Source: Terribacillus halophilus (GTDB lineage: Bacteria; Bacillota; Bacilli; Bacillales; Amphibacillaceae). From it: a stretch of DNA of 64,000 nt. The number at the start of each line of letters is the position of its first letter. Positions within the stretch are counted from its first letter, which is position 1. Below, in pieces: positions 24,650-33,241 of this stretch. Under the pieces are notes generated by a model. That model had not been told where the DNA came from, searched no databases, and worked only from the letters and a program-made list of their open reading frames with translations. The position numbers were made by a program, and so were the translations under genes. The stretch covers positions 124,001 to 188,000 of the forward strand of contig NZ_FMZB01000004.1 of assembly GCF_900101385.1 (NCBI RefSeq). The letters are read 5' to 3'.

Positions 24650-25462
24650 ATGGACAAAAAGTTAAAAAGTCAGTTCCCGGAATGGTGTTTCAGTAATGAA
24701 AATGGACAATTTCAAACAGTTTTAACGGATGATTTAGATAGTTTGGTGGGTTGTGCCATTGAGAGTAAGGTTAGAGGAAATGAAATAAATCATTTCTACA
24801 ACTTTAATCGCCTATTCATTGGGGATAAAACTGATACTAGGAAGTTATTAGGCATTGATTTAGCCCTTCATAGAGGAAGATCATGGTGTAATCACGTTGT
24901 TAGGATTGGGAGAAATGATTACGTAAATCCTCTTACAGCGAACATCAATGCCATATTTAATATTTACAGCGGTAATTACTTTCAAAAGTATGCTCTTTCC
25001 ACAGCGTTACTAATGTGGTCATTTTATGATTTACCGTTACCTGAAACTAAAGAAGGTAAGATGCTGTTACTGTCTATTGATTCTGGTTTCTTAGGACACT
25101 ATGACCAACGGTTTAAATCTGTGCATAACAAGTATTTACGCTTATTAGGATTTGAAGAATTAATTGATCTTCTCAATAACACAACAAAAAATGACTATTT
25201 TGTACTGCAATCTAAGTATCAAACAAAGGCAAAAATAAGGCTTGATGACTCTGGTAATCTGAAGAGTAACTTACCTTTAAATGAAATCAGCCAACTGATC
25301 GGCTTACCATTACAACTTCCTAGTATTCAATTTACGTTAAGGAATAGATGGAAAGAGAAATCAGATTACACGTACAGCACACCAACTAAAAGCAAGTTAG
25401 GGGATAATATTATATCCTTTGCATTAACAGGCAGAAACCGATTTAAATACACGTACAAATAA
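24650..25462 (+). CDS. Hypothetical protein with DHH-phosphoesterase-like motifs
   Basis: A 270-residue protein. Near the N-terminus VLTDDLDSLVGCAIE resembles motif I of DHH phosphoesterases (DxD-type), GIDLALHRGRSW gives a second Asp, and WCNHVVRIG could stand for the DHH box with an Asn-His. The rest contains IPLPE-like ETKEGKMLLLSIDSG. No convincing ribosome site precedes ATG 24650, and 24490-24649 holds no other feature, so the start is uncertain. It may act as a nuclease or nanoRNase in element replication; the assignment is weak. Confidence 0.5.
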   Translation: MDKKLKSQFPEWCFSNENGQFQTVLTDDLDSLVGCAIESKVRGNEINHFYNFNRLFIGDKTDTRKLLGIDLALHRGRSWCNHVVRIGRNDYVNPLTANINAIFNIYSGNYFQKYALSTALLMWSFYDLPLPETKEGKMLLLSIDSGFLGHYDQRFKSVHNKYLRLLGFEELIDLLNNTTKNDYFVLQSKYQTKAKIRLDDSGNLKSNLPLNEISQLIGLPLQLPSIQFTLRNRWKEKSDYTYSTPTKSKLGDNIISFALTGRNRFKYTYK

Positions 25463-25474
25463 GGAGATAATGCA

Positions 25475-25672
25475 TTGAGAGAAATTACAAATCATGATTT
25501 ATTTTATTGCTATAGCCGTAAACTATCTGACTACATCTACGATCACTCCAAAATCCTTCCTCTTACAATTGCCATCAATCCTAAGAGCAACAATCCATTT
25601 AGCCTATATGCAAAAAGCGAGAAACTGCAGAAGGCTCTTGATGATTATAAATTACAATCTGTGACCAAATAG
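25475..25672 (+). CDS. Small hypothetical protein overlapping the first iteron
   Basis: A 65-residue protein using TTG 25475 behind AAGGAG (an ATG at 25470 hits a stop at once). It starts REITNHDLFYCYSRKLSDYI. No motif is recognised. Its last codons contain the first GTGACCAAATAGGGATA iteron, so gene and origin are interlocked. Confidence 0.55.
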   Translation: MREITNHDLFYCYSRKLSDYIYDHSKILPLTIAINPKSNNPFSLYAKSEKLQKALDDYKLQSVTK

Positions 25673-25900
25673 GGATAGGGAAATCTATAAAAACTCACTT
25701 TTTGTGACCATTCAGGGATAAGGGGGAATGAGAGATAAATGGCTTTATATCAACGATTATAAGGGTTTATTAGAAAAACTACTTTCGTTTTCGTGACCAA
25801 ATAGGGTTGTGGAGATTAATGACTCGTGACCATATAGGGATATAAGTAATATAAAATAATAAATTATAATAAATAAAAAATAATAAATTCCAACCTGCAA
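25661..25900 (+). other. Putative replication origin: four iterons plus AT-rich stretch
   Basis: Four 18-bp direct repeats, consensus GTGACCA.ATAGGGATA, at 25661-25678, 25704-25721, 25793-25810 and 25826-25843, followed by a nearly pure A/T stretch (25840-25893). The next gene, 26057, is an initiator-type protein. Iterons next to an unwinding-type AT-rich element and a Rep gene is the classic theta origin. Two further CTTAAGTTCAAA repeats lie at about 25947 and 25960. Confidence 0.75.
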
Positions 25901-25977
25901 AGTCGTAAACAACTTTTGCGGTTATGGATTATTTTAAATCTAAAATCTTAAGTTCAAAACCTTAAGTTCAAATTCAG

Positions 25978-26011
25978 GAGAAGGTGTGTGTTATTCATCT
26001 TCTCTTTTTTC
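25978..26011 (+). terminator. Terminator before the initiator-type gene
   Basis: GAGAAG...CTTCTC hairpin followed by six Ts; it isolates the 26057 gene from upstream transcription. Confidence 0.6.
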
Positions 26012-26056
26012 TATTTCTAATTTTAAAATATTAATTTAAAAAGGGGCAATTTGCCA

Positions 26057-26833
26057 ATGGAAAAGTTTTCATTAGATAGTATGAAGATTAAATCAAGTTG
26101 GTTCACAGGTGGTAAACAATCAATGTTTCAGAAGATGGGTAAAGACGAGGGTTTAAATTTATATCTTCAATTATTCCGTTTTAGAGTACATCAAGGAGAT
26201 ATTAATGAACATAATTTCATCTTTAGTGTATCTGAACTAAGACAATATTCAAAAGTAAATATGACTAAGAAACTAAGTCACAAACAAATCTTAGATATGC
26301 TTATTAAGATGGAGAAGTTAGGTATCATCAAGAATCATAAAGCAAAATGGGCAACCTATACTGATAGTGATGGGAAGGTATTGGCTGATAAGATAATTAA
26401 ATTAGAAGCGACTGACGTTCCTAAAACTAAACGTGTTGAAGAAAAGGATATGCCGATCACTGAAGATGATATATACATAAGCATAGAGTTTGCAATGGTT
26501 GAACATATTTATGGTAACGGCTTGTTTTCAAAAGACTTATCTATCTTCTATCTGATTCGTAGATTATCTAATAGTAGTGAAAGAAAAGCATGGATGAATA
26601 TTAATACTATGGAGTCCTGGCTAGGTTATGGTGATGAATCAATCACTAAGTCTCTTGTCGCTCTAAACAAATTAGGTATAGTGGCGACTAGAGTACGCAA
26701 AAACGGCTTACAAGATAAGTATGAGCATTACCCTGTGTTCGGTGGAGTTCGTGGTATTTCCGAACACGTAAAGATGATGGGAAGTAGTCAGAAATCATTT
26801 TTAAAGCGTCACAAGTCTAAGCAATCTGCTTAG
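26057..26833 (+). CDS. Putative replication initiator (winged-helix Rep-like)
   Basis: A 258-residue protein; ATG 26057 is ten bases after AAGGGG (a TTG two codons earlier is possible). Two helical segments look like tandem winged helices: residues about 20-95 (LYLQLFRFRVHQGDI ... LSHKQILDMLIKMEKLGIIKN) and about 135-205 (ISIEFAMVEHIYGNG ... WLGYGDESITKSLVALNKLGIV), as in iteron-binding Rep and DnaD-type proteins. Adjacent to four iterons and an AT-rich stretch. It is followed by a terminator overlapping its stop. The family is not identified by name. Confidence 0.6.
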   Translation: MEKFSLDSMKIKSSWFTGGKQSMFQKMGKDEGLNLYLQLFRFRVHQGDINEHNFIFSVSELRQYSKVNMTKKLSHKQILDMLIKMEKLGIIKNHKAKWATYTDSDGKVLADKIIKLEATDVPKTKRVEEKDMPITEDDIYISIEFAMVEHIYGNGLFSKDLSIFYLIRRLSNSSERKAWMNINTMESWLGYGDESITKSLVALNKLGIVATRVRKNGLQDKYEHYPVFGGVRGISEHVKMMGSSQKSFLKRHKSKQSA

Positions 26834-26840
26834 GCTTTTT
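26813..26840 (+). terminator. Terminator overlapping the 3' end of the initiator-type gene
   Basis: Stem AAGTCTAAGCA, loop ATC, stem TGCTTAGGC with TTTTT; the stop codon lies in the stem. Confidence 0.75.
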
Positions 26841-26873
26841 ATATTAATTTAAAAAACAAGGAGAGACTTTTAC

Positions 26874-27020
26874 ATGAATAAATCTAATCAAGAAATCCTA
26901 AAAGATATTGAACAAAAAATGATTGCAAACCTATTATTAACAAAGGGAATTATTAATAAAATGAAATCCTTTAACGACAAATATAGTAAGAAGTATGTAG
27001 AAAGCGGTGCTGCTGAATGA
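26874..27020 (+). CDS. 48-residue hypothetical protein upstream of TerS
   Basis: ATG 26874 with AAGGAGAG upstream encodes a 48-residue helical, charged peptide (MNKSNQEILKDIEQKMIANL onward) whose TGA overlaps the next ATG (ATGA). Strong ribosome site and coupling make it a real gene. It might be an accessory of the terminase or a DNA-packaging regulator; nothing in the sequence decides. Confidence 0.6.
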   Translation: MNKSNQEILKDIEQKMIANLLLTKGIINKMKSFNDKYSKKYVESGAAE

Positions 27021-27424
27021 CAATTTACGATGCGTTAAAAACAATCAATTGGCAGAAGGCAGAATACTTCAAGTTTAAGTTTCCTGATTTAAGATTCGAT
27101 CAGTCCAAGCCACTTAAATCAGAAGATGACTTTATGAAAACAGTTAATCGTAAGTCTATGAATGCTTTTACTAAGTGGGAAAAAACAAGTGAATACAAAT
27201 ATCTCATACAACTGTATCTTGATACTAAGATTGCTGATGATTATGAGGAAATTTATAAGATTGTGGCAGAGAAGGCAAAGGGAGGGGAAGAGAAATCAAT
27301 TCGACTCTTCCTTACTCTTCAGAAGGATATACAGCAAAATAGCAAAATGGCTGCTAAATCACTGGAGCAGTCGGAAGATGATAATGAAACAGAAGAAGAG
27401 GATAGTGATTTAGATTTGAGTTAG
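27017..27424 (+). CDS. terS: Putative terminase small subunit
   Basis: A 135-residue, charged, helical protein starting at the ATGA overlap with the preceding small gene, and ending in a strongly acidic tail (SEDDNETEEEDSDLDLS). It sits 42 bp before the large terminase gene. The position, size and acidic C-terminus fit a DNA-recognition subunit for packaging; no canonical terS HTH is obvious, so the call leans on context. Confidence 0.6.
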   Translation: MTIYDALKTINWQKAEYFKFKFPDLRFDQSKPLKSEDDFMKTVNRKSMNAFTKWEKTSEYKYLIQLYLDTKIADDYEEIYKIVAEKAKGGEEKSIRLFLTLQKDIQQNSKMAAKSLEQSEDDNETEEEDSDLDLS

Positions 27425-27466
27425 TCATTCCCTAAATGGAGTGGCTTTTTTAATGGGGGTGAATAG

Positions 27467-29065
27467 ATGGTGATAAAGAAAACAAGCAAAGGACTGCAAA
27501 AGGTACTATCTGATTTTAGATTGTTTGCAAAGAACTTCATTAAGATAATTGATAATAACGGTGATCAGATTCCATTTGTAATGAACCCAGAACAGGAACA
27601 ATTTAATAACGAGATGGTTAAGTATAATATCATTCTAAAAGGGCGACAAATCGGCTTTACAACGTGGTCATTGGCTTACATGATTTATTCTGCAATGACT
27701 AAGCCAGATACATCTTATTTAATGATGACACATCATAACAAGGTAACACAGTCATTGCTTAGACGTATCAATAAGATGTATCAGTCGTTACCGCATGAAA
27801 AATATCCCGATGTGTTTCCGAAAAAGGTAATCAGTAACCGAGATGAGATTTATTTTGAGAATGGGTCAAGGATCCAAGTGGCAACTGCAGGTGGCGATGA
27901 TAGTATTTCAGGAAATACGTTCCAACTTATTCACTTGTCTGAGATGGCTAAATATCCAACAGAACAGCAAGAGGAAATCATTGCAACTAGTATTCCTGCA
28001 CTGGCCAAGAACCCGAACAGTAAGATCATTATTGAGTCAACGGCTATGGGGTTTAATGCTTATCAGGAGATGTTTCTGAAGGCTTATAGAGGTAAAGAAA
28101 GTGTATGGAAAGCACACTTTTATTCTTGGCTTGCTAAGGCTTATAGCAGCCAGTTTAAGCATAGTTTTGATGAAGCGGAAGAATGGTATAAGTTACATAA
28201 TCAAGGGCGTAGGATGTCCTCTAAGGACTTAGAGCACGATGAAAAAGAGTTATATAAGAAGTACGGTGCAACCTTCCGTCAGTTGATGTATAGGCGGTAC
28301 TATATTGAAACAAACTCATTGGAAAAGTTTCAGCGAGAGTTTCCTACAACCCCTGATGAAGCGTTTCAGACCTCAAATATTAGTGTGTTTGATACCCAGA
28401 AGATTATCCATCGTCTGCAGAATGTATTTCCTCCATTACCTTCGAAAGATTTAGAAGAAATCCCCGAAATATTGAAACCTTACCTTAATAAGAGTTTATT
28501 CATTTACCATTTACCAAAATCAAAAGAAAAGCATTATGGCGGTGTCGATGTAGCCAGTGGTACAGGTGGAAACAATGATAACAGTACAATGGCTATCTAT
28601 AATGCTGATGGACAGCAGGTTGCTTCCTTCTATACAAATGATGTACCAGTTTATGAGTTTGCAAAAATAGTGAACAGTTTAGGCAGGTTTTATAACTATG
28701 CCTTTATTTGCGTGGAAAGAAACAGTTACGGCTTACCATTGTTAGAAAAGTTGAGGAAAGAATACAACTACATGAACCTATTAAAGCAGAAAGTATTCGA
28801 TCAGAAGGGTAAGAAGAAACTCCAATTAGGATTTATGACAACTAATACAACTAAGCCGATCCTTATTAATGATTTTAAAGAAAGTTTTGAGTTGGGTTTT
28901 ATCAATATAGAGTGCGTAGATACGTTGGAAGAAATGAAAATATATCAAGAAACAAACGGTAAAATGGGCAATAAAAAGGGTGCAAACCTGCATGATGACC
29001 TTGTTATAGCGAATGCGATGTGCGTACAAGCAATCAAACAAAGTAAATACTACGTTGATATTTAA
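27467..29065 (+). CDS. terL: Phage terminase large subunit
   Basis: A 532-residue packaging motor. The ATPase domain has a Walker A-like KGRQIGFTT (58-66) and the Walker B-like hydrophobic strand with acidic residues LIHLSEM (154-160). The C-terminal RNase-H-like nuclease domain begins near GGVDVASGTGGNNDNSTM and continues through CVERNSYGLPLLEKL to NLHDDLVIANAM, giving the acidic catalytic residues. ATG 27467 has GGGGGTGA upstream. It partners TerS and docks on the portal encoded 12 bp downstream. Whether packaging is headful or site-specific cannot be told. Confidence 0.92.
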   Translation: MVIKKTSKGLQKVLSDFRLFAKNFIKIIDNNGDQIPFVMNPEQEQFNNEMVKYNIILKGRQIGFTTWSLAYMIYSAMTKPDTSYLMMTHHNKVTQSLLRRINKMYQSLPHEKYPDVFPKKVISNRDEIYFENGSRIQVATAGGDDSISGNTFQLIHLSEMAKYPTEQQEEIIATSIPALAKNPNSKIIIESTAMGFNAYQEMFLKAYRGKESVWKAHFYSWLAKAYSSQFKHSFDEAEEWYKLHNQGRRMSSKDLEHDEKELYKKYGATFRQLMYRRYYIETNSLEKFQREFPTTPDEAFQTSNISVFDTQKIIHRLQNVFPPLPSKDLEEIPEILKPYLNKSLFIYHLPKSKEKHYGGVDVASGTGGNNDNSTMAIYNADGQQVASFYTNDVPVYEFAKIVNSLGRFYNYAFICVERNSYGLPLLEKLRKEYNYMNLLKQKVFDQKGKKKLQLGFMTTNTTKPILINDFKESFELGFINIECVDTLEEMKIYQETNGKMGNKKGANLHDDLVIANAMCVQAIKQSKYYVDI

Positions 29066-29077
29066 AGGAGTGATGGC

Positions 29078-30433
29078 ATGACAGAATTGCATGAGTATAT
29101 TGCAGGAAAGTATGAGAGTAGCAAAACATGGTTTGTTGAAGAAGTAGGCAGCATACAGAATCAGCAGCGTTTACTCGATATTAATGAGAAGAAGGACTAT
29201 TTAGATGGTCAGCATAAGATTATCTATAAACCTTCATACAAATATAATGGGAAAGATTTTGAGCCAAGAAAGATTGTACTTCAATATGCAAAAACATTAC
29301 TGAATTTTCAGAAGGCTTTCTTGCTGCAGAAACCAATCACCTTTACAGGTAATGAGCATGTAGTGAAGAAGTATCAGAGCATTAATAAGAAGGGGAAATA
29401 TAACCGATTCGATCAGAAGGTGCTTGATAAGATTCTGAAGTATGGCGAATGTGCAGAGTATGTTTATATGGAGAATAAGGTTATTAAATCTAAGTTGATT
29501 CCTGCCGATCAAGGCTTTCCTGTTTATGATGAGAATAATGACCTTATCGCTTTTATCGAAGCGTTTATTTATGATGCTATATCTTATTACATAGTGTATG
29601 AGAAAGACTTTGTAACTAAGTACGATAACAATGGTGGAGATATTAGGTTAGTTGAGAGAAGAGCCAACCTATCAGGTCTGCCGATTGTATATAGTACAGA
29701 TAATGAGTTAGATGATACAAAGGGTAGAAGTGAGTTAGATGATTGGTTGAGTATCCTTGATAGTATGGAGGACTTAATAAGTAAGTATGCTGATTCCTTC
29801 TATAAGTTTATGAATCCTATTCCAGTTGTTATTGGTCAACAGTTAAAAGGGGAAGCAATGCCAAGTCATATTGTTGGTGGTGGACTACAATTAGATGATG
29901 GATCAGAGTTTAAGATGGAGAGTAATGGACTTGATTATAAATCATTTGAATCATTGTATAAGACATTACTGCAATCATTGCTTGATACTTCCCAAACACC
30001 TGCCGTATCAATGAATAAGACGGATATTAGTAACTTGTCAGAGGTTAGTATTAAGTTGCTATTCCAGTTGGCAGAGATTAAAGCGGGTATCAATGAACAA
30101 TATATGCGTGAAGGATTTGAACAGCGATTCGATAAGATTAGGACATTGTTAGAGTTACAAGGGGAGCCAATCAGTGATGAGGAATATGAATCCCTTGATA
30201 TTGTGTTCCAGTTTGCAACTCCACAGAATGATAAAGAGATCATCGAGAATATTGCTCAATTGAGAGAGTTAGGTGGCATGAGTTTAGAAAGTTTGTTGGA
30301 GAAATCTCCATATACTTCTGATGTACGCTTTGAGATGGAACGGCTGCAGGTTGAGGGTAAAGGCAAAGAGGAAAAGGACAAGAGTGTAAATAATAATCAG
30401 AATGTGAATGAAAAGGATTATCAGTTAGGTTAG
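29078..30433 (+). CDS. Phage portal protein (SPP1 gp6-like)
   Basis: A 451-residue portal. Hallmarks of the SPP1/gp6 class: FEPRKIVLQYAKTLLNFQKAFLLQKPITF near the start, LDDWLSILDSMEDLISKYADSF in the wing, and SLLDTSQTPAVSMN followed by SEVSIKLLFQLAEIKAGI in the stem/clip. The C-terminus is acidic and Asn-rich. Starts 12 bp after terL. It forms the dodecameric vertex through which DNA enters. Length matches the family. Confidence 0.9.
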   Translation: MTELHEYIAGKYESSKTWFVEEVGSIQNQQRLLDINEKKDYLDGQHKIIYKPSYKYNGKDFEPRKIVLQYAKTLLNFQKAFLLQKPITFTGNEHVVKKYQSINKKGKYNRFDQKVLDKILKYGECAEYVYMENKVIKSKLIPADQGFPVYDENNDLIAFIEAFIYDAISYYIVYEKDFVTKYDNNGGDIRLVERRANLSGLPIVYSTDNELDDTKGRSELDDWLSILDSMEDLISKYADSFYKFMNPIPVVIGQQLKGEAMPSHIVGGGLQLDDGSEFKMESNGLDYKSFESLYKTLLQSLLDTSQTPAVSMNKTDISNLSEVSIKLLFQLAEIKAGINEQYMREGFEQRFDKIRTLLELQGEPISDEEYESLDIVFQFATPQNDKEIIENIAQLRELGGMSLESLLEKSPYTSDVRFEMERLQVEGKGKEEKDKSVNNNQNVNEKDYQLG

Positions 30434-30936
30434 GTTACTGAAAAGGTGATAAGAATGGGAATAGTATAGGTAAAGTATATATCGTCTGACTCGCACCTGT
30501 TACTTAATAGGCAGAGTGTTAAAAATGACACAAGAGCCATGCTATTCCTGTTCCTATTGCTTATATATGGCTAATTTTATGCACTATTTTATGCATTAAA
30601 ACGTTGATTTTATCGTATGATTTATCCATTATTTATGTAAAATCCGTCCTAAATAGCCGTATGTATAAAATGCTGCATAAAAAGTATGTGAATTGGCTGA
30701 TATAAGGATACATAATGTTAGTGACAATACTGATGTAGAGCCATTATCGTTGGTATATCAGTATGTGAAGGGAAACTACTTCCTATAATCTTAATTATGT
30801 AAACACTATAAATATACATCGATTTTGTAGATGAACGATACCCCTAATTGACGAGTTTCTTCCATAAACATACCTAATTACACACCCAGGAAAAAATGTA
30901 GTAGAATGTATTTAACAATTACTGGATGGTGATATT
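30434..30936. other. Non-coding spacer after the portal gene
   Basis: No ORF with a ribosome site on either strand. The stretch contains short repeated TTTATGCA/ATGCATTAAA motifs near 30576-30600 and TGCTGCATAAAA near 30670. It may hold promoters for the 30937 gene or a packaging site; nothing decisive is visible. Confidence 0.5.
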
Positions 30937-31650
30937 ATGTCTTTATTTGAGAGGAAGATATTTTGTTCAAAGTGTAATCTTGATACAAACCATGAGATTA
31001 TACACACCTATAAACGGAGTACTTCTGAATTCGATGATATTCAATGGTTTCATGAGTTTCATATCACAGAATGCGCTGGTTGTGAGACTGTAGCCTTTAT
31101 TGATCATTATGGCGATGAAGAAATGTGGGAATATAATTATGACGGTGAACGGGAGTATATATATGACACTAAAGTGTATCCTCCTAAGCCTATCGTCGAA
31201 AAAGAAGTTTTTTATGCTCGCGTTGAAGCAATAGACTTTAAGTTTGCTTCCGAATCTGTTAAAGAACTATATTTACAGGTAGTGAACGCATATAACAGCG
31301 GGTTCTTATTGCTAGCAACAATAGGTTTAAGAACGCTTATTGAAAAAATTTGTATAGACATTAATGTGAAAAAAGGTTTTAAGTTCGATGATAATCAAGT
31401 GAAAATTCCTGATGATGATGGTACTCCTAGAAAGAAAGAAACTATAGAAGGAAAAATTAATGAACTTTGGGAAAAACAATATATTATATGGGATCAGGCA
31501 CGTATTCTTCAAAAAATAAGAAAAATTGCTAACAGTGCAGTCCATGGGGCAGAAGAGCCTACAACTCAAGCATTTAGAAGCGCTATCAATATTGTAGAGC
31601 AACTAGTGATAAATGTTTATGAGTTAAAGAATCATAAATTATTAAAATAG
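30937..31650 (+). CDS. DUF4145-domain protein with N-terminal zinc-ribbon
   Basis: A 237-residue protein. CSKCN and ECAGCETV supply four cysteines for a zinc ribbon in the first 60 residues; the C-terminal about 130 residues (SGFLLLATIGLRTLIEKICIDI ... KIRKIANSAVHGAEEP) match the DUF4145 pattern. DUF4145 domains often accompany restriction or other defence proteins, but the activity is not known. It interrupts the head genes between portal and connectors and has spacers on both sides, like a cargo gene (moron). A defence role is inference. Confidence 0.75.
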   Translation: MSLFERKIFCSKCNLDTNHEIIHTYKRSTSEFDDIQWFHEFHITECAGCETVAFIDHYGDEEMWEYNYDGEREYIYDTKVYPPKPIVEKEVFYARVEAIDFKFASESVKELYLQVVNAYNSGFLLLATIGLRTLIEKICIDINVKKGFKFDDNQVKIPDDDGTPRKKETIEGKINELWEKQYIIWDQARILQKIRKIANSAVHGAEEPTTQAFRSAINIVEQLVINVYELKNHKLLK

Positions 31651-31712
31651 GTATAAGAACAATTACCTTTTCACATACTTAAAGATAGATTCAATTTGGA
31701 GTGGTGATCTTT

Positions 31713-31988
31713 TTGTTTGAGATAAAGGTAAATGAAGAAGAGTTAAAGGAACTATATCTTAAAATATTACGTGAACACATTGAGAAAATTGAGCAGGAAA
31801 CAACCTTTTGGGATTCAAAGGATTTAAGGAAGAATGTGAGGTTATCTTGGAATACTATACAAGATCAATTCTTCTTTGATGAAAGATTTCCTAAAATTCG
31901 TGTAGGTAAGAAGTGGCTTTTTCACGCTGCTAAAACAAGAGAATTTCTCGATGAATGGTTTGAAGAACAAAGGATGAGCAAAAAGTAG
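31713..31988 (+). CDS. DUF771/excisionase-like DNA-binding protein
   Basis: A 91-residue protein starting TTG 31713 behind GGAGTGGTG. The C-terminal half (WDSKDLRKNVRLSWNTIQDQ ... RVGKKWLFHAAKTREFLDEW) is a MerR-like winged helix as in DUF771 and excisionase-type proteins (helix-turn-helix, then wing and a trailing helix). It could be the excision factor acting with the integrase or a transcription regulator. Confidence 0.65.
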   Translation: MFEIKVNEEELKELYLKILREHIEKIEQETTFWDSKDLRKNVRLSWNTIQDQFFFDERFPKIRVGKKWLFHAAKTREFLDEWFEEQRMSKK

Positions 31989-32065
31989 CGGTGGTTTATG
32001 TAAATAATAAAGGTAAATAGTCTTATCTGTCGAATACATCTTCTTAGAAAGGAGGTGTATTTTTA

Positions 32066-32485
32066 ATGTCCATTGTTGGTGCTACTATCATTCTTATTGT
32101 AATAGTTGGCTTTATTTTTCTCTTAATGTGGTACGCAATGAAATCCGAGAAAAAAATGAAAAGTCAGGAAGTACAAGAAAACCATACACCGTCTCGTGTA
32201 ACTGAAAAGGTGGAGTACATAGAAGGTAATCCGATAGCAACTTTACTCATGGTAGTAGGAGTTGTAACAATGGTGGTGGGAATTGTTATTGGATTTATTT
32301 CGTCAATACCTGATTCTTACTTAGATGAATTTAAGATTGTCCCACTTCTAATTTGGTCATTTGCAGGTATTTCATCTGGAGCAATTTTTGTAGGACTAAG
32401 TGAGATAATTAAGTTGATAGATAGGATAAGGATTAATTTACTAGACGGCTCTGTTAAAGATAAAGCAGTCAAATTAGGAGGATGA
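32066..32485 (+). CDS. Hypothetical protein with three membrane segments
   Basis: A 139-residue protein with AAAGGAGGTG upstream of ATG 32066. Segments at about 5-24, 60-80 and 94-112. No family recognised. Overlaps the next gene by 4 bp. In a phage-related element it could be a superinfection-exclusion or holin-like protein; there is no direct support. Confidence 0.6.
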   Translation: MSIVGATIILIVIVGFIFLLMWYAMKSEKKMKSQEVQENHTPSRVTEKVEYIEGNPIATLLMVVGVVTMVVGIVIGFISSIPDSYLDEFKIVPLLIWSFAGISSGAIFVGLSEIIKLIDRIRINLLDGSVKDKAVKLGG

Positions 32486-32835
32486 AATTGAATAGGTATA
32501 CTAAATACTCATCAAGATATTTTAAGGATCAATTTTCAAGTAACAAAATCTGGGCTAGTGTCATGGGTAAAGAAGGAATCGAAATGAAATTTAACGCCTC
32601 AGAGAATTTAATTGATTACATGTTAAAAAAATACCGCCCTCATAAGTTACACCGAGAAGATTTTGAAGAACTAGAAATTAGTTTGGCCGAAGTTGAAATT
32701 GCTTTAAACAAATTAAACTCTCTACCTGAAAGATTTGAGGTAACCGATGAGGAAAAGGCTGCTTTTATTAAAAAGTATGAAGAGTTATGTGAAAGAGTCG
32801 AACGCGCTAACCTACAAAGAATAAGTTGGAATTGA
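32482..32835 (+). CDS. Hypothetical soluble protein
   Basis: A 117-residue, charged, helical protein (MKLNRYTKYSSRYFKDQF onward) starting within the stop of the membrane protein gene. No recognised motif. A weak hairpin with TTTTTT follows (32836-32862). Confidence 0.5.
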   Translation: MKLNRYTKYSSRYFKDQFSSNKIWASVMGKEGIEMKFNASENLIDYMLKKYRPHKLHREDFEELEISLAEVEIALNKLNSLPERFEVTDEEKAAFIKKYEELCERVERANLQRISWN

Positions 32836-32882
32836 AGTCACTCCATAGGGTGGCTTTTTTCTTTATATAAGGAGGAATAGAA

Positions 32883-33227
32883 ATGAATAACCTACAACGT
32901 CTACAATTGGAAACTAAAGGTATCAAGTTAGAACAAAAGGAATTAATCATCTACCTTAATGAAAATGGATTGCAGCCATTTGAACAATATAATGCAGAAT
33001 CTGCCACAAGTAAGAAAAGCATCTATCAAGCAGCATTGGCAGCATTGGAATCTATTGCAAATAATCCCTCTAAATTTGCTAATAAGAAGCATGAGGATAT
33101 GGATGTATCTGACTTTGCAGTAAATCTGCAGAATCGAATTGATCAGTTAGAGCGTAAGATTAGAACGCTTAAAACAGACAACCAAATTAAAAATGACACT
33201 AACTTCTTCATGTTGTTTGGTGACTGA
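32883..33227 (+). CDS. Putative head-tail connector (adaptor) protein
   Basis: A 114-residue protein behind AAGGAGGAA. The helical pattern and phrases LETKGIKLEQKELIIYLNENGL, SIYQAALAALESIANNP and LQNRIDQLERKIR resemble Firmicute phage connector proteins of the gp6/gp15 adaptor class that attach under the portal. It is immediately upstream of the second connector-like gene, as in tailed phages. Confidence 0.65.
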   Translation: MNNLQRLQLETKGIKLEQKELIIYLNENGLQPFEQYNAESATSKKSIYQAALAALESIANNPSKFANKKHEDMDVSDFAVNLQNRIDQLERKIRTLKTDNQIKNDTNFFMLFGD

Positions 33228-33241
33228 AAGGGAGTGGATTT

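Noticed and set aside
30525-30600. Short ORF MTQEPCYSC... after the portal gene
   Set aside because: Twenty-four codons, no ribosome site and no conservation signal visible.
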